From contig JASKMD010000003.1 of NCBI GenBank assembly GCA_030144725.1, positions 15,024,496 to 15,088,495 on the forward strand: a stretch of 64,000 bases of DNA, written 5' to 3'. A program made the position numbers and the translations under genes. The notes under the pieces are model-generated. The model saw only the letters and a list, made by a program, of their open reading frames with translations. It searched no databases and had not been told where the DNA came from. Shown here in pieces: positions 36,054 to 57,338 of this stretch; position 1 is the stretch's first letter, and every line of letters starts with the position of its first letter. The stretch comes from Haematococcus lacustris. Lineage: Eukaryota > Chlorophyta > Chlorophyceae > Chlamydomonadales > Haematococcaceae.

Positions 36054-36669
36054 GGTTGGTCGGTTTGTTGAACGACTTTGTTAATTGTCACCTTGTTGTT
36101 GTGATTGTTGTTGTTGTTGTGACTTGTCATCCCAGCTACTGCCGTCAGCCATTAGGCTGCTTTGCCCACTTCTCCTCTAGGACCATTTGGGACTTCCAGC
36201 AACGCACTTCAAAGCAAGGTGCACGAACAATGGTGCACATGGGGTCAACGCTGGCTCTCTAGCACAGGCATGTCAGCTAACAACGTTCTTCTAGAGAGCC
36301 AAGTTTTAGCTGCTGCCTGGCTCCTTAGGCTAATCGGAGAAAAGAGGTGGCATGTTGGATTAGATACGAGTGGGAGCAAGGGATGGGGGCGAGTGTACTG
36401 ATGTGAAATGGTCTGATGGGGGAAGGCTGGATGTTGTCCTGGGACCGCTGAGAAAGCAATGACACAGAGCTTTAGCACCAGTATATTGCAGAGCAGTATA
36501 TTGCACTAGCAATGACACACAAAGCAAAACTCATGGGCGCCCTCGAAACTTTTTCCCAAGTGCGGCCCATATAAAGAGTGTAGAAAGCGCTCTGACATTG
36601 CTCAGTCTCGTGGCATAGCAGCTCAGTCTCGTGGCATAGTAGCAACCTCGACTAGCTACCTCGACAGTC

Positions 36670-39442
36670 ATGACAATTGGCGGAGGCACCGCTCCAAAGG
36701 GCGTGCGACGTGTAAAAGCCCTACTCATTGACTTGGACGATACACTGTACCGCTGCCACCAAATCCCTGCAAGCTGCCGGTCAGCAATCGAAGGTGCGAC
36801 CCGCATAGAAAAGCAACGCCCAGCTCGCAGTTGCTCGCGCTTATACCCCAGGCAGTCCAGAATCAAGTGGGGTGCGCTGCTGCACGGAGCATATCCGAGG
36901 AGCATCATATGCGGGACCCGTGCTAGTGCCACGTAGCTGCCAGGGGTGCAGTCATGGCATCAGCGTAGGCCCAGCACGCTCAACGCAGCGTGTGCCTGCT
37001 CCGCAGCCTACATCCACCAGCACCTGTCAGTGCCTTTGGACCAAGTGCCCCAGCTGACCAGCCAGCTGTACTTCTCCCATGGCACCACCCTGGCTGGCCT
37101 GGTGGCGTCAGGCTACAAGATCGACTATGACCACTGGCACCGACTGGTGCACCACGAGGCCATTGACTACTCCCTGCTCAAGCCTGACCCTGTCTTGCGC
37201 AATCTGCTGTGCAGGTGAGGGGTGAGGCGGCAGGGGGAGAGGGTGCGGGAAGCAGGGGCAGCAGGCAGCAGGGGCAGCAAGGTAGAGGCAGGGAGGAGCT
37301 CCCATGCCACACCCCAAGGCGACTTGGCTACAGGACATCTGGCAAAAAGCCAAAGCTCATCCTGGTATCCCTCTAGCCCCCTGCCATATCTGCCTTTCTC
37401 CTGCCTTTCTCCTGCCTTTCTCCTGCCTTTCTCCTGCCTTTCTCCCGCCATTCTCCTGCCTTTCTCCTGCCTTTCTAGCAGCTCAGGCTGTTAGCTCTTT
37501 CATGCCTTCTTCCATGATGTATATCTATATCCCTGTAACGTCTATCCAGAGCAGAGCCCAGCGCATCACCCATTGCAGTGTCTCCCTGTATGCCTGTTCG
37601 CCTGCTGACCTGTGTGACCTAGCTTTGTAATAGTGTGACCTGGACCTGTGACGGGTGTTACCTGCGCAGCATTGACATACCCAAATTCATCCTCACAAAC
37701 GCTGACCGCAAGCACGCCCAGATCTGCCTGGACCGCCTTGGGCTCAGCGACTGCTTCAAGGTAGGTGGCGCCACCTAGCCTGCCTCGAGCCTCAGGCCTA
37801 GCTCAGCCCACTGACCTGCCCCTGGCGCTGCCCATGGCCTATTGGCAACAGTTCAGCCCATAGGAGCCCGTGGCAGGTGGGGTGCCTGAGCCTGGCCATA
37901 GGTCAAACCGCCGGCAGTAGGCTGGGCCAGGGGCTCCAGGGGCAGGGCCAGCAGCCGGCCACCCCACCATGGTAAGCCAGCTAGCACACCCCTCTCGATG
38001 TGCATGGCCTCCATGTATGCATGGCAAGTCGCCCATGTGTGCATGGCCTCTTCATGTGTATGGCCTCCCCTCCACTCCACTGGCCAGCTGGTGCTGACAC
38101 CCCCACCAATCATCACAGCTACTCCATGATGCGCCCAGCTCCCTGGAATCCGTCGCAAGCGTCAGCCATGCCTCGCCCTCCCCTGCCCCCCTGCTGCTAC
38201 CTCCTTCCATGTGCAGGCCGTGTATGACTTTGAGTGGGTGATGGCGGCTGCAGAGCAGCAGCGCCTCATAGACCCTGGCCATGCGGTCTTGTGCAAGCCC
38301 TCCCCCCAGGTACCCCCCCTCACTGCTATCCCTCAACCCCTACTCCCCCATGCCTGCCCCCCTCACCCACAGCCCCCCACCCACCCACCCACCCACATCC
38401 ACCCACCCAAGCCTAGTCCCCTCTCCTTGACCCTCACCTGCTGTCTGCAGCGCATGCTGTGTGCAGGCTGCTGTCCAGCGCTGCTGGCTGCTTGCCACCT
38501 CCAATCAGCATCATCATCATCATCCCCATTCTCACCCCACCACCATTCAGCCCTCCTGACCCTCCACTCCCCCTGAACTCCACCCAACACCGACACATCC
38601 ACCACTTCCCCAACACTCCCCCTCCACGCATACACCTCCAACACATCCAACACCGGCACATCACAACCGCACATCCACCTCCTCCCCACTCCAGACCCCC
38701 AAACCCACCTCCCCCCACCCCCCCCAGCCTTGTGCCCTGCTGACCCTCCCCCCTCCCTGTGCTGTGCAGGTGTATCACCTTGTCCTGGCCGCCATGCACT
38801 GCACTGCCCAAGAGGTCATCTTCTTTGACGACAGCGTGCGCAACGTAGCCGCAGCCCACTCCCTGGGCATGACCACCGTGTTGGTGAGCAGCAGCGGCTG
38901 CCAGGACATGGTCTCTGCACCACACAGGACACAGTCCCTGCACCAGGACGTGTTGGATGGTGGCGGCAGCCAGGGAAAGGGCACTGCTGGCGGGCGGGCG
39001 GGCATCATAAGATGAGGGTGACATGGGGTGTGTCCTCTCGCCGCCCTCCCACCACAACCCTCACCCTTGCTGATGCCAGCACACCAATCCCACCCCTCGA
39101 CTCTTACCCTGCGGTCGAGCAAATGTCAGGATGCGTTTGCTCTCCCTTTCTCCTTCCTTCCACATGGTGCCTCTCCCCTTTGTTCCCTTTTGTGTTTCTT
39201 TTCTTCCTTCCCCTTTGTGTGTTTTTGCCTGTAATGTTTTAGCAAACAAAGCAAAACAGAGTGGTTAGCGTGTGGCCTGGCTGCAGGTGGGTCAGGCAGA
39301 GCCGGTGCCAGGGTCAGACATGTGCCTGTTGGACATGCACCAGCTGCCCTCCCTGCTGCCGGAGCTTGTGGACCAGCCTGGCCTGGTGCATGCGGGGCAC
39401 AACGGGGAGCTGCTGGAGCTGGTGGAGCCGCTGCAGGCCTGA
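36670..39442 (+). CDS. HAD pyrimidine 5'-nucleotidase-like phosphatase (duplicate)
   Basis: Exons 36670-36793, 37007-37214, 37670-37760, 38217-38309, 38770-38883 and 39287-39442 encode the same 261-residue protein as 20000-22739, with all four HAD motifs intact. Differences are in non-coding DNA: a tandemly doubled 17-bp segment between TATA box and ATG, three extra 11-bp units in intron 2, and scattered intronic changes near 38500-38580. Confidence 0.9.
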
Positions 39443-39508
39443 CCCGGCTGCTGCGCAGGTGGCTGCAGGGCCTGGCTGCAGGCTGAGGCTGTTGCGCTGT
39501 GTACTAAT

Positions 39509-39638
39509 AGGCTGTTGGGAGCATGTGGAGGATGTGGTGTGGTGTGGTAGGGCTTCGGCTCACTCCTTGGCCAGATCGCTCCATTCGCGCTGTGCCAGTA
39601 TCAGTGCTGCTGTCATGGATTTGGGGAGAGAGCAGTGA
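39509..39638 (+). repeat. Dispersed repeat E, duplicate of copy 1
   Basis: This is the same as 22806-22935 with one substitution seen (CACGGATTTG versus CATGGATTTG). Confidence 0.8.
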
Positions 39639-40363
39639 GCGCCTCAGCACATACAGGAGGTCACTAAGGTGCTGCTTGTTCTATAGCGACACATGCTCGG
39701 TTGCTGGGCTGGGTGATGGGAGGGGGGCGGCGTGGGGAGCTGTGCGGTAGGAGTCCACAGCTTGTGAGTGACCTTGCGAGTGACCACACCATATTAGCTG
39801 CGGTTGAAGAGTGTCCTGACTGTCGTGATTGCTTGCACATGGGTTGAGAAACCATGCTTTGTCTTGAGACACCATGTACACAAGACAGTCATGTCTGAAC
39901 GTTCTGCCCGGTGCTAGGTGATACAGTACCAGTGTTATTGTTGTGTGCATGTTCCTTGACGGATTGCGGTTTACTGACAGATTAACTGACATATGGCTGC
40001 GTTTGACGCCGCGTCGACATGATTTCAATCGTCAGCCGGGTGTGACTGGTTGCGGGCGGCGTGCACACGACAAGCACGATTGGCAACTCCAGGGCCTCAG
40101 TTGCCGTCAGTGAGCAACCTACGCCATCGGCCCCGCAAACCTTTGCCGGGCTCAGTCGTGCCAGGGCTCCCATGCTCATGCCACACAGATCGGCTCGGCG
40201 GAAGTAACCACTAGCACCAATGAGTTGTATCAGCGGTCTGATTACTCAGCGGTCTGACAAGCACTACTGCCGCGCCCAGCATCAGTACAGAGGGGCGTGT
40301 AAGGTGCTGTGATTGACTTTACAACTGGGTGCAGGCCCAGAAGCAGAGGAGTCCAAAGCCCCA

Positions 40364-40603
40364 ATAACGCAACTGTTGACGGCAGCAACACCACAACCAG
40401 ATGTATGACAAGGGCTGCTGCCATGGCAACGCTGGTCTTGTTTTCTAACCTTGCGTGGTCCCCTCACTGTGAAATAATCTTGTGAGGATGTGGTGCTGCA
40501 GGCAGTGCTCTCAAGGCCAGTGCCCATTGCCCATGTAGGCATCGAGCTACTGCTGGTGCTGCTGACCAAACAAAGCAGTGGTGGTCAGCCAGCTTCAACA
40601 CCC
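40364..40603 (+). repeat. Dispersed repeat R, duplicate of copy 2
   Basis: This is the same as 23661-23900, carried in the second block. Confidence 0.85.
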
Positions 40604-41912
40604 GCCCCGTGCCCAGTGATCCATTGCCTGGGCTGACACAGGGCAGCCATCACACCACAGAGGCGCCCCACCCCTCCCCACCCGCCGCCTGGGTCCCTCC
40701 CACCACTATGCCTGGACCTGGAAGGACAAGAAGCCCGGCCCTGCTGCTGCTGCCCTGCTGCTGCTGCCCTGCTTGAAAGATTTACCATCGGCCGTCAGGC
40801 TGCTAAGCCACCATCCCTCTGTAGGTTCATGGGCTGGACCTTGAGCGAGGCACTGACAGCAGCACTTCAGATCTGTTGTAGAGTGTCCCAAAGCAGCCCA
40901 GACAGGCAGCCCTGGCAGCCAGCCCAGCCAGCCAGCCAGCCAGCCCAGCCAGCTTGGTATTTGAGGGCAAGCAAGGCAGCCCAGTGGGTCTCAAGGTGTG
41001 CTGCCAACACCCCCTGCTGCTGTGGAGTGCATGACTCAGTGGCAGGGCCCAGGTAAACACACCCAAAGCAGCCCAGCCTGCCTGCCAGCCCCGCCCCGCC
41101 AGTGACGGAGGGCTTGTTGGCTTGTGGCCATGCTCGTCTGGCTGGCTTGCGAGGGAGGTGGGAGTGCATGGCCCAGCGACAGAGCAGGGCTGGCTGAGCA
41201 GAGCCCCACAATAGCTCCTTAACTGTCACTGTCAAGGCTGGTGCCACTTGAGTGCCCAGCCTGGGTCTTGAAGTGCGGTAGGCTAGAGCTGGGTGCGCGG
41301 GGTGAGAAGGGGGTTGTTCAGGATAGGGCACGGGCTGGCTGGCTGTCTGGCTGGCTGGGTGTGGGTGTGGGTGGGTATGGCTGCTACTGCTGCTGCTGGG
41401 CTGCTGCTGTCAGGCTGGTGTGCCACCCAACACCCCTGGTTGTAGGTTGCCTCTGCCAACTCCCCCTTCGGCGAAGTGAGGGCCAGGAGGGCTGTGCAGT
41501 CTGGCTGAGGTCTGGCGCATGGAGTGGAGGTGCAGAGGCGGAGCGCAGTGGAACAGCGCCAGAGCAGCCCAGTCAGCTGCAGCTTGCCGAGTGTGGTTAT
41601 GTAAGGCTGACTGGGCTGCTGCTGGCCCTGGCTGTACTTGGCTGGGCGGGGTCAGCCAGCAGCAGTAGCAGCAGCAGCCAGGCTGGGTGCAGGTGCTGAG
41701 CCATGTCCAGCTGTGCTGGAAGAGGAGGGGGAGGAGGGGGTAGCCGGGTCAACCTACCCAGCAGCCACACCAGGCTGAGGATGTAGCCGGGTCAACCTAC
41801 CCAGCAGCCACACCTGGCTCGGGATGTAAGTCCGTCATAGCAACGGTGCGAGTCCATCATCATTGACAAGGGGTGATTGGAATTGGACTTCGCTTGGCTT
41901 GGCTGGTCTGGT

Positions 41913-51201
<9,289 letters not shown>

Positions 51202-51249
51202 GCAAGCCAACAGCCTCAGCAGCCCTCCATGCGTCTTATCAGCACCTAC

Positions 51250-51830
51250 AGGCTGTTGGGAGCTTGTGGCGTGGTGTGGTGTGGTGTGGTGTGGTGTGGT
51301 GTGGTGTGGTGTGGTGTGGTGTGGTGTGGTGTGGTGTGGTGTGGTGTGGTGTGGTGTGGTGTGGTGTGGTGTGGTGTGGTGTGGTGTGGTGTGGTGTGGT
51401 GTGGTGTGGTGTGGTGTGGTGTGGTGTGGTGTGGTGTGGTGTGGTGTGGTGTGGTGTGGTGTGGTGTGGTGTGGTGTGGTGTGGTGTGGTGTGGTGTGGT
51501 GTGGTGTGGTGTGGTGTGGTGTGGTGTGGTGTGGTGTGGTGTGGTGTGGTGTGGTGTGGTGTGGTGTGGTGTGGTGTGGTGTGGTGTGGTGTGGTGTGGT
51601 GTGGTGTGGTGTGGTGTGGTGTGGTGTGGTGTGGTGTGGTGTGGTGTGGTGTGGTGTGGTGTGGTGTGGTGTGGTGTGGTGTGGTGTGGTGTGGTGTGGT
51701 GTGGTGTGGTGTGGTGTGGTGTGGTGTGGTGTGGTGTGGTGTGGTGTAGCTCAGGCCTGCGGCTTACTCCTTGTCCAGATCGCTCCATGCGCCCTGTTCC
51801 AATATCTGTGCTGCCGTCATCCTTCATGTT
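51250..51830 (+). repeat. Dispersed repeat E with a (GTGGT)n expansion
   Basis: Flanking sequences match the repeat at 22806-22935 on both sides. Between them lies a perfect pentanucleotide array, 51271-51747, of about 95 units, compared with three in the other copies. It begins about 70 bp upstream of the TBC start codon, where it reads ACCAC on the gene's strand. Confidence 0.93.
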
Positions 51831-52697
51831 GTGCATGAGTTTACTGTGTAGCTGCTTGCCTGCCTTCAGCAAGCTGCAAAGCACAAGGGTGGAGTCAGCA
51901 CCAGATGTGGTGACTGAGCTCTCTAAAGGTGAGCCAGGTTGCGAGAAGTCAATTCAACCTGGTAAGATTAGATTTAATGTTTGGCTTGTCGTCCATGCTG
52001 GAGTTGCGAGCGAGTATGCCTGGTAAGGGATGCGTCATTGAACGTGGCCGTGACAAAGCCAGCGCAGAGGCAAGAAACTGGTGCATGAGCTCGCCATCGC
52101 TCGCAGGTTTTGGGGCATAGGTGCGTTGTCAGAGTGTTACAGCATTACGAGGAGGGAGCGGCTTGATTCTGAACGGTAGTTGGAATTAGGAAAAGGAACA
52201 GGCAAGCATTCGCTTGTACCGTGGCAAGCAACGCATTATGGCAAGGTTTTGGTCTAAGATGAGGCCTAACAGCAGCTGCCTGATGCTAGGCAGTACTAAA
52301 TCTAAGTCAGCTCATGATCCTACACCTGGCCAGCAGACACTTTAAGCGGGGTATACAAGCTCACAGCAGGCGAATCGAGCAGCTAAGAAGGCTTTGTAAC
52401 ATGACCGACAATGTACGTGGTCACCCCCGCCATTGGCTGCACCCCCATGGCTCAAGAGATAACTCTCTTACTCATTGCTGCACGGATGCGGCCGCCGATT
52501 GGTGCGATGGGCTGGTTATGGCCTGACTAGAGTGCAGCCAGCCCCAGCGGTTTGCCGGGTGGCTGGCTCCGACAGTGCTGTTGCGTCCCTGCACGCATCG
52601 ATACCATCTCCCAAGCTGGGGGCGTGACCGCGACGGCGGATTGCTGCTGAACCGCATCGTGACTGGACATTGCAAGTTTTCAGGTCGGCACGCAACA
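51831..52697 (+). other. Intergenic DNA upstream of the TBC gene
   Basis: No gene is recognised. Positions 52568-52650 resemble 54056-54138 in direct orientation (TCCCAAGCTNGGGGCGTGAC core, about 80% by eye), so the inverted-end element between them is flanked by direct repeats. Confidence 0.5.
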
Positions 52698-54057
52698 GGT
52701 CACCCCGGCCATTGGACCCGCCAATCCGTGCCAGGCCTGCGCATCGCACCACGCGCTAGTGAGGGGTAGCTGAGGCTATCGCGGTAAGTCACGCGCGCTG
52801 AAACTCGCGTTTTAGACTGAAGCCTTGTCCCAGATCACCGCCCGCCACCAGGTCGAAACTTGAGATAGCGCAAACAAGCAGCGACCCACTCACAAGAGCA
52901 GGGTCGCGAGGCGCTCCGTGGCGTCCGTAGCAAAGTTCGCACTAAAGAGGCAGGCTCGTAGTGCGCCGCAGGCCATCGCAGTGAGCCGTGCTACCACGCC
53001 ATGTCACTACACCACGAGACTGAGTCACGGCACGCTTCGCTCAAGTCGGTGCAAGTCGGGTGCATGGCACTGTTAATTGTTTCGACTCTATTGGCTCAGT
53101 TTCTCTATTGGCTCAGTTTCTCCATTGGCTCAGCTTGTGCTATACTCGCTCGTTTGCTACTGCTGGTTTTAATCGAAGGTGCTTGGCCTTACATGTCATC
53201 TGCCTCGTTCCCGCCACAATTCAGGCTTCCGCCACTGCCACTGCCACTACTTAGCAGCTTGGCACGTATCGCAATTTCGCGTGCCAAGGCAGCGCGACGT
53301 CGGGGTCCAGGAGGGCTCGTCACATTTTTCGGTATGAACTTCGCGCATAGTGCGAGCAATGCAGCGATGAGGGCGCCCAGCGGCAGCACAGGGTCCAACC
53401 CGTCGGGGAAGCACCCAAGGACGCCGCCAATCACCCCCTGTGATGAGTCCGCCCCATGCCATATTTACCCTCTTCAACATTTTATCATTGTATGTACCAC
53501 ACAAGGTGATGGAGCATGCCCGGGGATGCATCCCGGAATAAAGACCCGCCTAGCTATCCGACACAGGTGGAAGCACGCGTAAAGGACCACTGGCCGAAAA
53601 GTTTATGGTCTTGACAGAAGTGCCGAAATGATGGGGCCAAGGCTTCAACAGAGTGCACGGTAGCGAAACAAAGTCCACGCACGGTGCTGCTGACACCTCA
53701 GTGAGATGCTCTGCATGCTTGGAGGCAGGGTTAGGCAGGTCCCGGCCCAGGGCCCAGAGCCCAGGGCGCAGGTGTCAGAAAAGGCCCGGGCCATGAGGGG
53801 TCCCGACCCAACCCAGGGAATCTTGCGCTTCGACCTGCGACCCACGTACGGTCGCACCCTGTTGAGCCCCAGGCTGCAGCGAGCGACCATGTTCACAGTC
53901 CGCGGGAATGGCGGGCGGAGTGATCTGGGAGGCTTCAGTCCAAAACGCGAGTTTCAGCGCGCGTGACTTACCGCGATAGCCTCAGCTACCCCTCACTAGC
54001 GCGTGGTGCGATGCGCAGGCCTGGCACGGATTGGCGGGTCCAATGGCCGGGGTGACC
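52698..54057. mobile_element. 1.36-kb element with ~150-bp inverted ends
   Basis: The left arm 52698-52850 and right arm 53908-54057 are near-perfect reverse complements, starting GGTCACCCCGGCCATTGGAC. The outer 125 bp differ at only a few positions. Both sides are flanked by AACA, a possible 4-bp target duplication. Inside are three tandem ~20-bp units with inverted CCAAT boxes (TATTGGCTCAGTTTCTC, 53086-53135) and short unrecognised frames. It is probably a foldback or long-TIR non-autonomous transposon; its family is unknown. Confidence 0.7.
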
Positions 54058-54550
54058 AACAGTGTTGCTACGTCACAGCACGCATTGAGACCCTTTCCCA
54101 AGCTAGGGGCGTGACTGCGACGGCGAATTGCTGGCAGGTGCAAGCCGTCGAACTACAGGTTGCACAAGATGCTCAAGGCATTGATGCCTGTGGCTCCCGA
54201 GCAACCACGAGCAGCAAGAATTAGTCAAAAACATGAAGGGACTGAGATGATAACTATGTTTGCCGTTGTGCAGGCCAGTGAAGGCCATGGTTGACAAGAA
54301 AAGGGGAGTGAAGGCTAACTGTGCCAATGTGCAGAAAGCGAGGGAGGTTACGGCACAGCGGGTACGTACGTACACGGGGTGTAACATGTAACGTAACATG
54401 ACAATGTTATTGTAACGTTACACGGATCCTGACGGCGTCAGTGACGCTCCCTCATCAGAACCAACCCATGCTACGCACTGAACCATCTAGCCTAAACATT
54501 ATGTAGCCTGACACTAGGTTTGTGCATGCACCAGTGCAGGCCGTATGCTG
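54058..54550 (+). other. Spacer between the inverted-end element and the LTR element
   Basis: It contains the right member of the flanking direct repeat (54056-54138) and an unusual GTAACATGTAACGTAACATG-type run near 54380-54420. No gene is recognised. Confidence 0.4.
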
Positions 54551-54555
54551 CCAGG

Positions 54556-54749
54556 TGTAGCATGTCCATGCGGTCATGCAAATCTGGATCAGAGATCTCC
54601 TCATGCAAGTGTAAGATCTGAACTGGTGGTGGTGTTCTGAGGCTGGGTTCAACTCCCAGGCAGACTTGACATCCTTGACATCCTTGACTACGCCCTAGTC
54701 TGCTCCGGCGACCTCTTAACACTATTGACCGCTGTAGCCTCACGCTACA
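54556..54749 (+). repeat. 5' LTR
   Basis: It begins TGTAGCATGTCCATGC and ends CCTCACGCTACA. It contains a 9-bp tandem duplication (CATCCTTGA) absent from the 3' LTR. Confidence 0.93.
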
Positions 54750-55003
54750 GTGGTTCCGACCGATACCCTGGCTGTGGATGGTTCTTGGGTAGGTCGTGCG
54801 GCATTGTGCGATTCTCTACAAGGAGAAGACTACGTGGGCTGGTGGAGACAGTCCGGTGGATTACTCGAGTTCCCATTTTCACCGGATCAACAACGCGAGA
54901 TGGAGGCTGTTCGCCAACAACTGGCCGGTAACGTTTGAGCAACACAGCAGCCATCGCAGCAGTGACACGCTCTCTATAGCAGCAGTCGCATAGTGTCTCT
55001 AGA

Positions 55004-55462
55004 ATGTCCACGACACAGGCGCCGCAGCCCGCAGATATGCAAAGCTTGTTGCAACGACTTGCGAACACACAGGGTGCAAATGAAGTTGCGCGCCTGCTCA
55101 ATGATGCTGGTGTTTTGCGTCGCACAGATACTACTATGACTGATCCATCCGGCCCGGGCGGCACATCCGTGCGCGGGGCAAACGGCGGTCAGGATACTGA
55201 GGCACTGCGGAAGCAGGTGGCCGAGCTGCAGGCTCAGCTGCAGCGTTTGGAAAGAGGTGGTGATCAAAGGCCTGACGGTGGCAGTCCGGGGCAGAGCAAT
55301 GAAAATCGGGCGAGGCCCGTGGGCAATGGAGGCCCTTGTGGCGGAAATGAGGCCAATGGCCGTGAGGAGGCCAGGCAAGGGCCGAGTGGTGGCCGGTGTG
55401 GCCCAGTGGCATTGAGGCGAGTGCAAAGCAGCTGTTTGGCGCTGTGGGACAGCATGTTGTGA
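55004..55462 (+). CDS. gag-like N-terminal fragment of the chromovirus
   Basis: This frame of 152 residues starts 255 bp after the 5' LTR. It has a short coiled coil (TEALRKQVAELQAQLQRLER) and a Gly/Asn-rich region. After about 55390 the homologous frame shifts (WPSGIEASAKQLFG..., then WKLDDALHGRGFDAWL to about 55600), so gag is broken. At about 55680 it is joined directly to sequence that normally lies just upstream of integrase. No capsid zinc knuckle is seen. Confidence 0.6.
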   Translation: MSTTQAPQPADMQSLLQRLANTQGANEVARLLNDAGVLRRTDTTMTDPSGPGGTSVRGANGGQDTEALRKQVAELQAQLQRLERGGDQRPDGGSPGQSNENRARPVGNGGPCGGNEANGREEARQGPSGGRCGPVALRRVQSSCLALWDSML

Positions 55463-55689
55463 TGACCACAGTCGTGCCACCTGAGAAATGGAAACTTGAT
55501 GATGCATTGCACGGCAGAGGTTTTGATGCATGGCTAATGGAGCTACGTGCCTACTGCTGTGCTGCACAGCAACCATTGCTGGTGGGCGTAATGACAGCGA
55601 CACAAGGTGACCTCGAGAACGCTGTGATCCAACTGGTGAGTAACCTGAAAGCTCAAGGGAAGCCCTGCAGCGCACCACACCACAGCCAA

Positions 55690-56495
55690 CCACAAGCAAG
55701 CAAGGTGAAGGCAAGCCGGGCAGTGACCCACTAACATTACTGCAGGCCATCAGGAGCGCGTATGTTGATGACGAGCGCTTCAACAATGAGGCATACACGT
55801 CCCAGCTACACAGGCTGGAGGGGCTGTGGCTAACTGAGAATGGCAAGGTGGTGGTACCAAACAGCAAGCCCTTGAGGCAAAGGGTAATGCGCACCATGCA
55901 TGACAACCAGGCAGCAGGTCACTTGGGTGTATCGAAGACTCTTGACCAGGTGACACGCTGGTTTGACTGGGCTGGAGTGTCGGAGGATGTGCGGCACTAC
56001 GTGCGCAACTGCCACTCATGCCAAGTGAACAAAGCCAGCTCCTTGAAGCCTGCTGGCAAGCTGCAACCGCTGCCTATACCCTTGCGGGCCTGGGACAGTG
56101 TCTCCATGGACCTCATTGTCAAGCTGCCTGCAAGTGGGCCACAGAAGTATGACTCTATTCTGGTGTTTGTTGATAGGCTGACTAAGATGGTGCACCTGGT
56201 CAAGACGTGGGAGAGCAGCACAGCCCCTCAATACGCGAAGCTGTTCATTGAGCACGTGTTCAGGCTGCATGGCATGCCCAGAGACGTGATCAGCGACCGC
56301 AGGCCCCAATTCAAGAACCATTTCTGGGCTGAGGTGGCAAAGCTGCTCCGGGTGCAAGTGAATCTGTCTAGCGCCTATCACCCCCAAACAGATGGACAAA
56401 CAGAACGCATGAACCGAGTGGTGGAAGAAATGTTAAGACATTACATCAGGCCGGACCAGAGGGACTGGGCAGATCACTTACCCATTCGCCATTAA
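55690..56495 (+). pseudogene. Ty3/gypsy integrase fragment
   Basis: The frame reads DPLTLLQAIRSAYVDDERF, then the H2C2 zinc-binding region (AAGHLG, CHSCQ), then the catalytic core with the three acidic positions in SMDLIVKLP, ISDRRPQF and DGQTERMNRVVEEML. A one-base frameshift near 56480 replaces the expected LPFAINNARQ with a stop at 56495. The chain continues in another frame to about 56615. No AUG-initiated product is expected; in an intact element this would be part of a polyprotein. Confidence 0.85.
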
Positions 56496-56615
56496 CAATG
56501 CGAGGCAGGAGTCGACCCGCTTCACTCCATTCTATCTAAATTACGGCTACCACCCGCGGAGAGCTGAGCTGCTAGACCTGCCACAGAAGGTGCCACGAGC
56601 GCATGACGGCGAGCT

Positions 56616-57218
56616 GTGGAGCAGGCTAGGCTATGCTTAGAGAAGGCGCAGAAGCGACAAAAGGTATATGCGGATGGGAAGCGGCGTCATGCGACTTTTG
56701 CTCCTGGCGACATGGTGCTCCTGAGCACACAGAACATGAGGGGACATTCTGCTCAACCCGGTGTCCGTAAACTGAAGCCACGCTATGTCGGCCCCTTTGA
56801 AGTGCAGTACATGGTGGGAGAGGCGGCTGTGAAGCTGGAGCTACCTCAGCAGTGGTCTCGGTTCCACGACGTGTTTCATGTGTCTCTAGTGAAGCCCTAC
56901 CGCTCTGATGGGTCAAGCGCAGTGCCTGGTGTCTCCAGTCCCCCTCCAGAGCAGTGGCTTGACGGAGAGCCTGTGTATACTGTTGAGAGGGTGCTGGACC
57001 ATCGGCTGGTAAACACAGGCAAGCGCAAGGGCAAGGACAAGAAGAGCGAGCCCAAGAAGCCCAGGCTGGAGTTCTTGGTGAAGTGGCAGGGTTATGGTGA
57101 TGAGCACAACACGTGGGAACCTAGGTCCCAGCTAACAGGCTGCCAAGAGCTACTGAGGCAGTATGCAGAGGAGTGCAACCTGGGAGCCGACATGGAGGAG
57201 GCTGATGATCAGACCTGA
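56616..57218 (+). pseudogene. Integrase C-terminus and chromodomain
   Basis: This frame carries the GPY/F-like module (RKLKPRYVGPFEVQYMVGEA, FHDVFHVSLVKPY) and a chromodomain (VERVLDHRL, FLVKWQGYGDEHNTWEPRSQ). It ends at a TGA at 57216-57218. The chromodomain defines the element as a chromovirus and would direct integration to marked chromatin. It is separated from the integrase core by frameshifts. Confidence 0.85.
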
Positions 57219-57338
57219 TGTGTGTGTGGGAACTCGAACACCAAGCGCTAGTATGCGCGAGTGACGGCACACCAGTGCCTGAGCGGGGCAACCACCAGTT
57301 AAGGTCAGCTGAGGACAGCTGAGCCAGGTGGGGAGGAA

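Noticed and set aside
53189..53434. Minus-strand frame with a hydrophobic segment inside the inverted-end element
   Set aside because: It has no family match that I recognise and no splice or start support; too short to call a gene.
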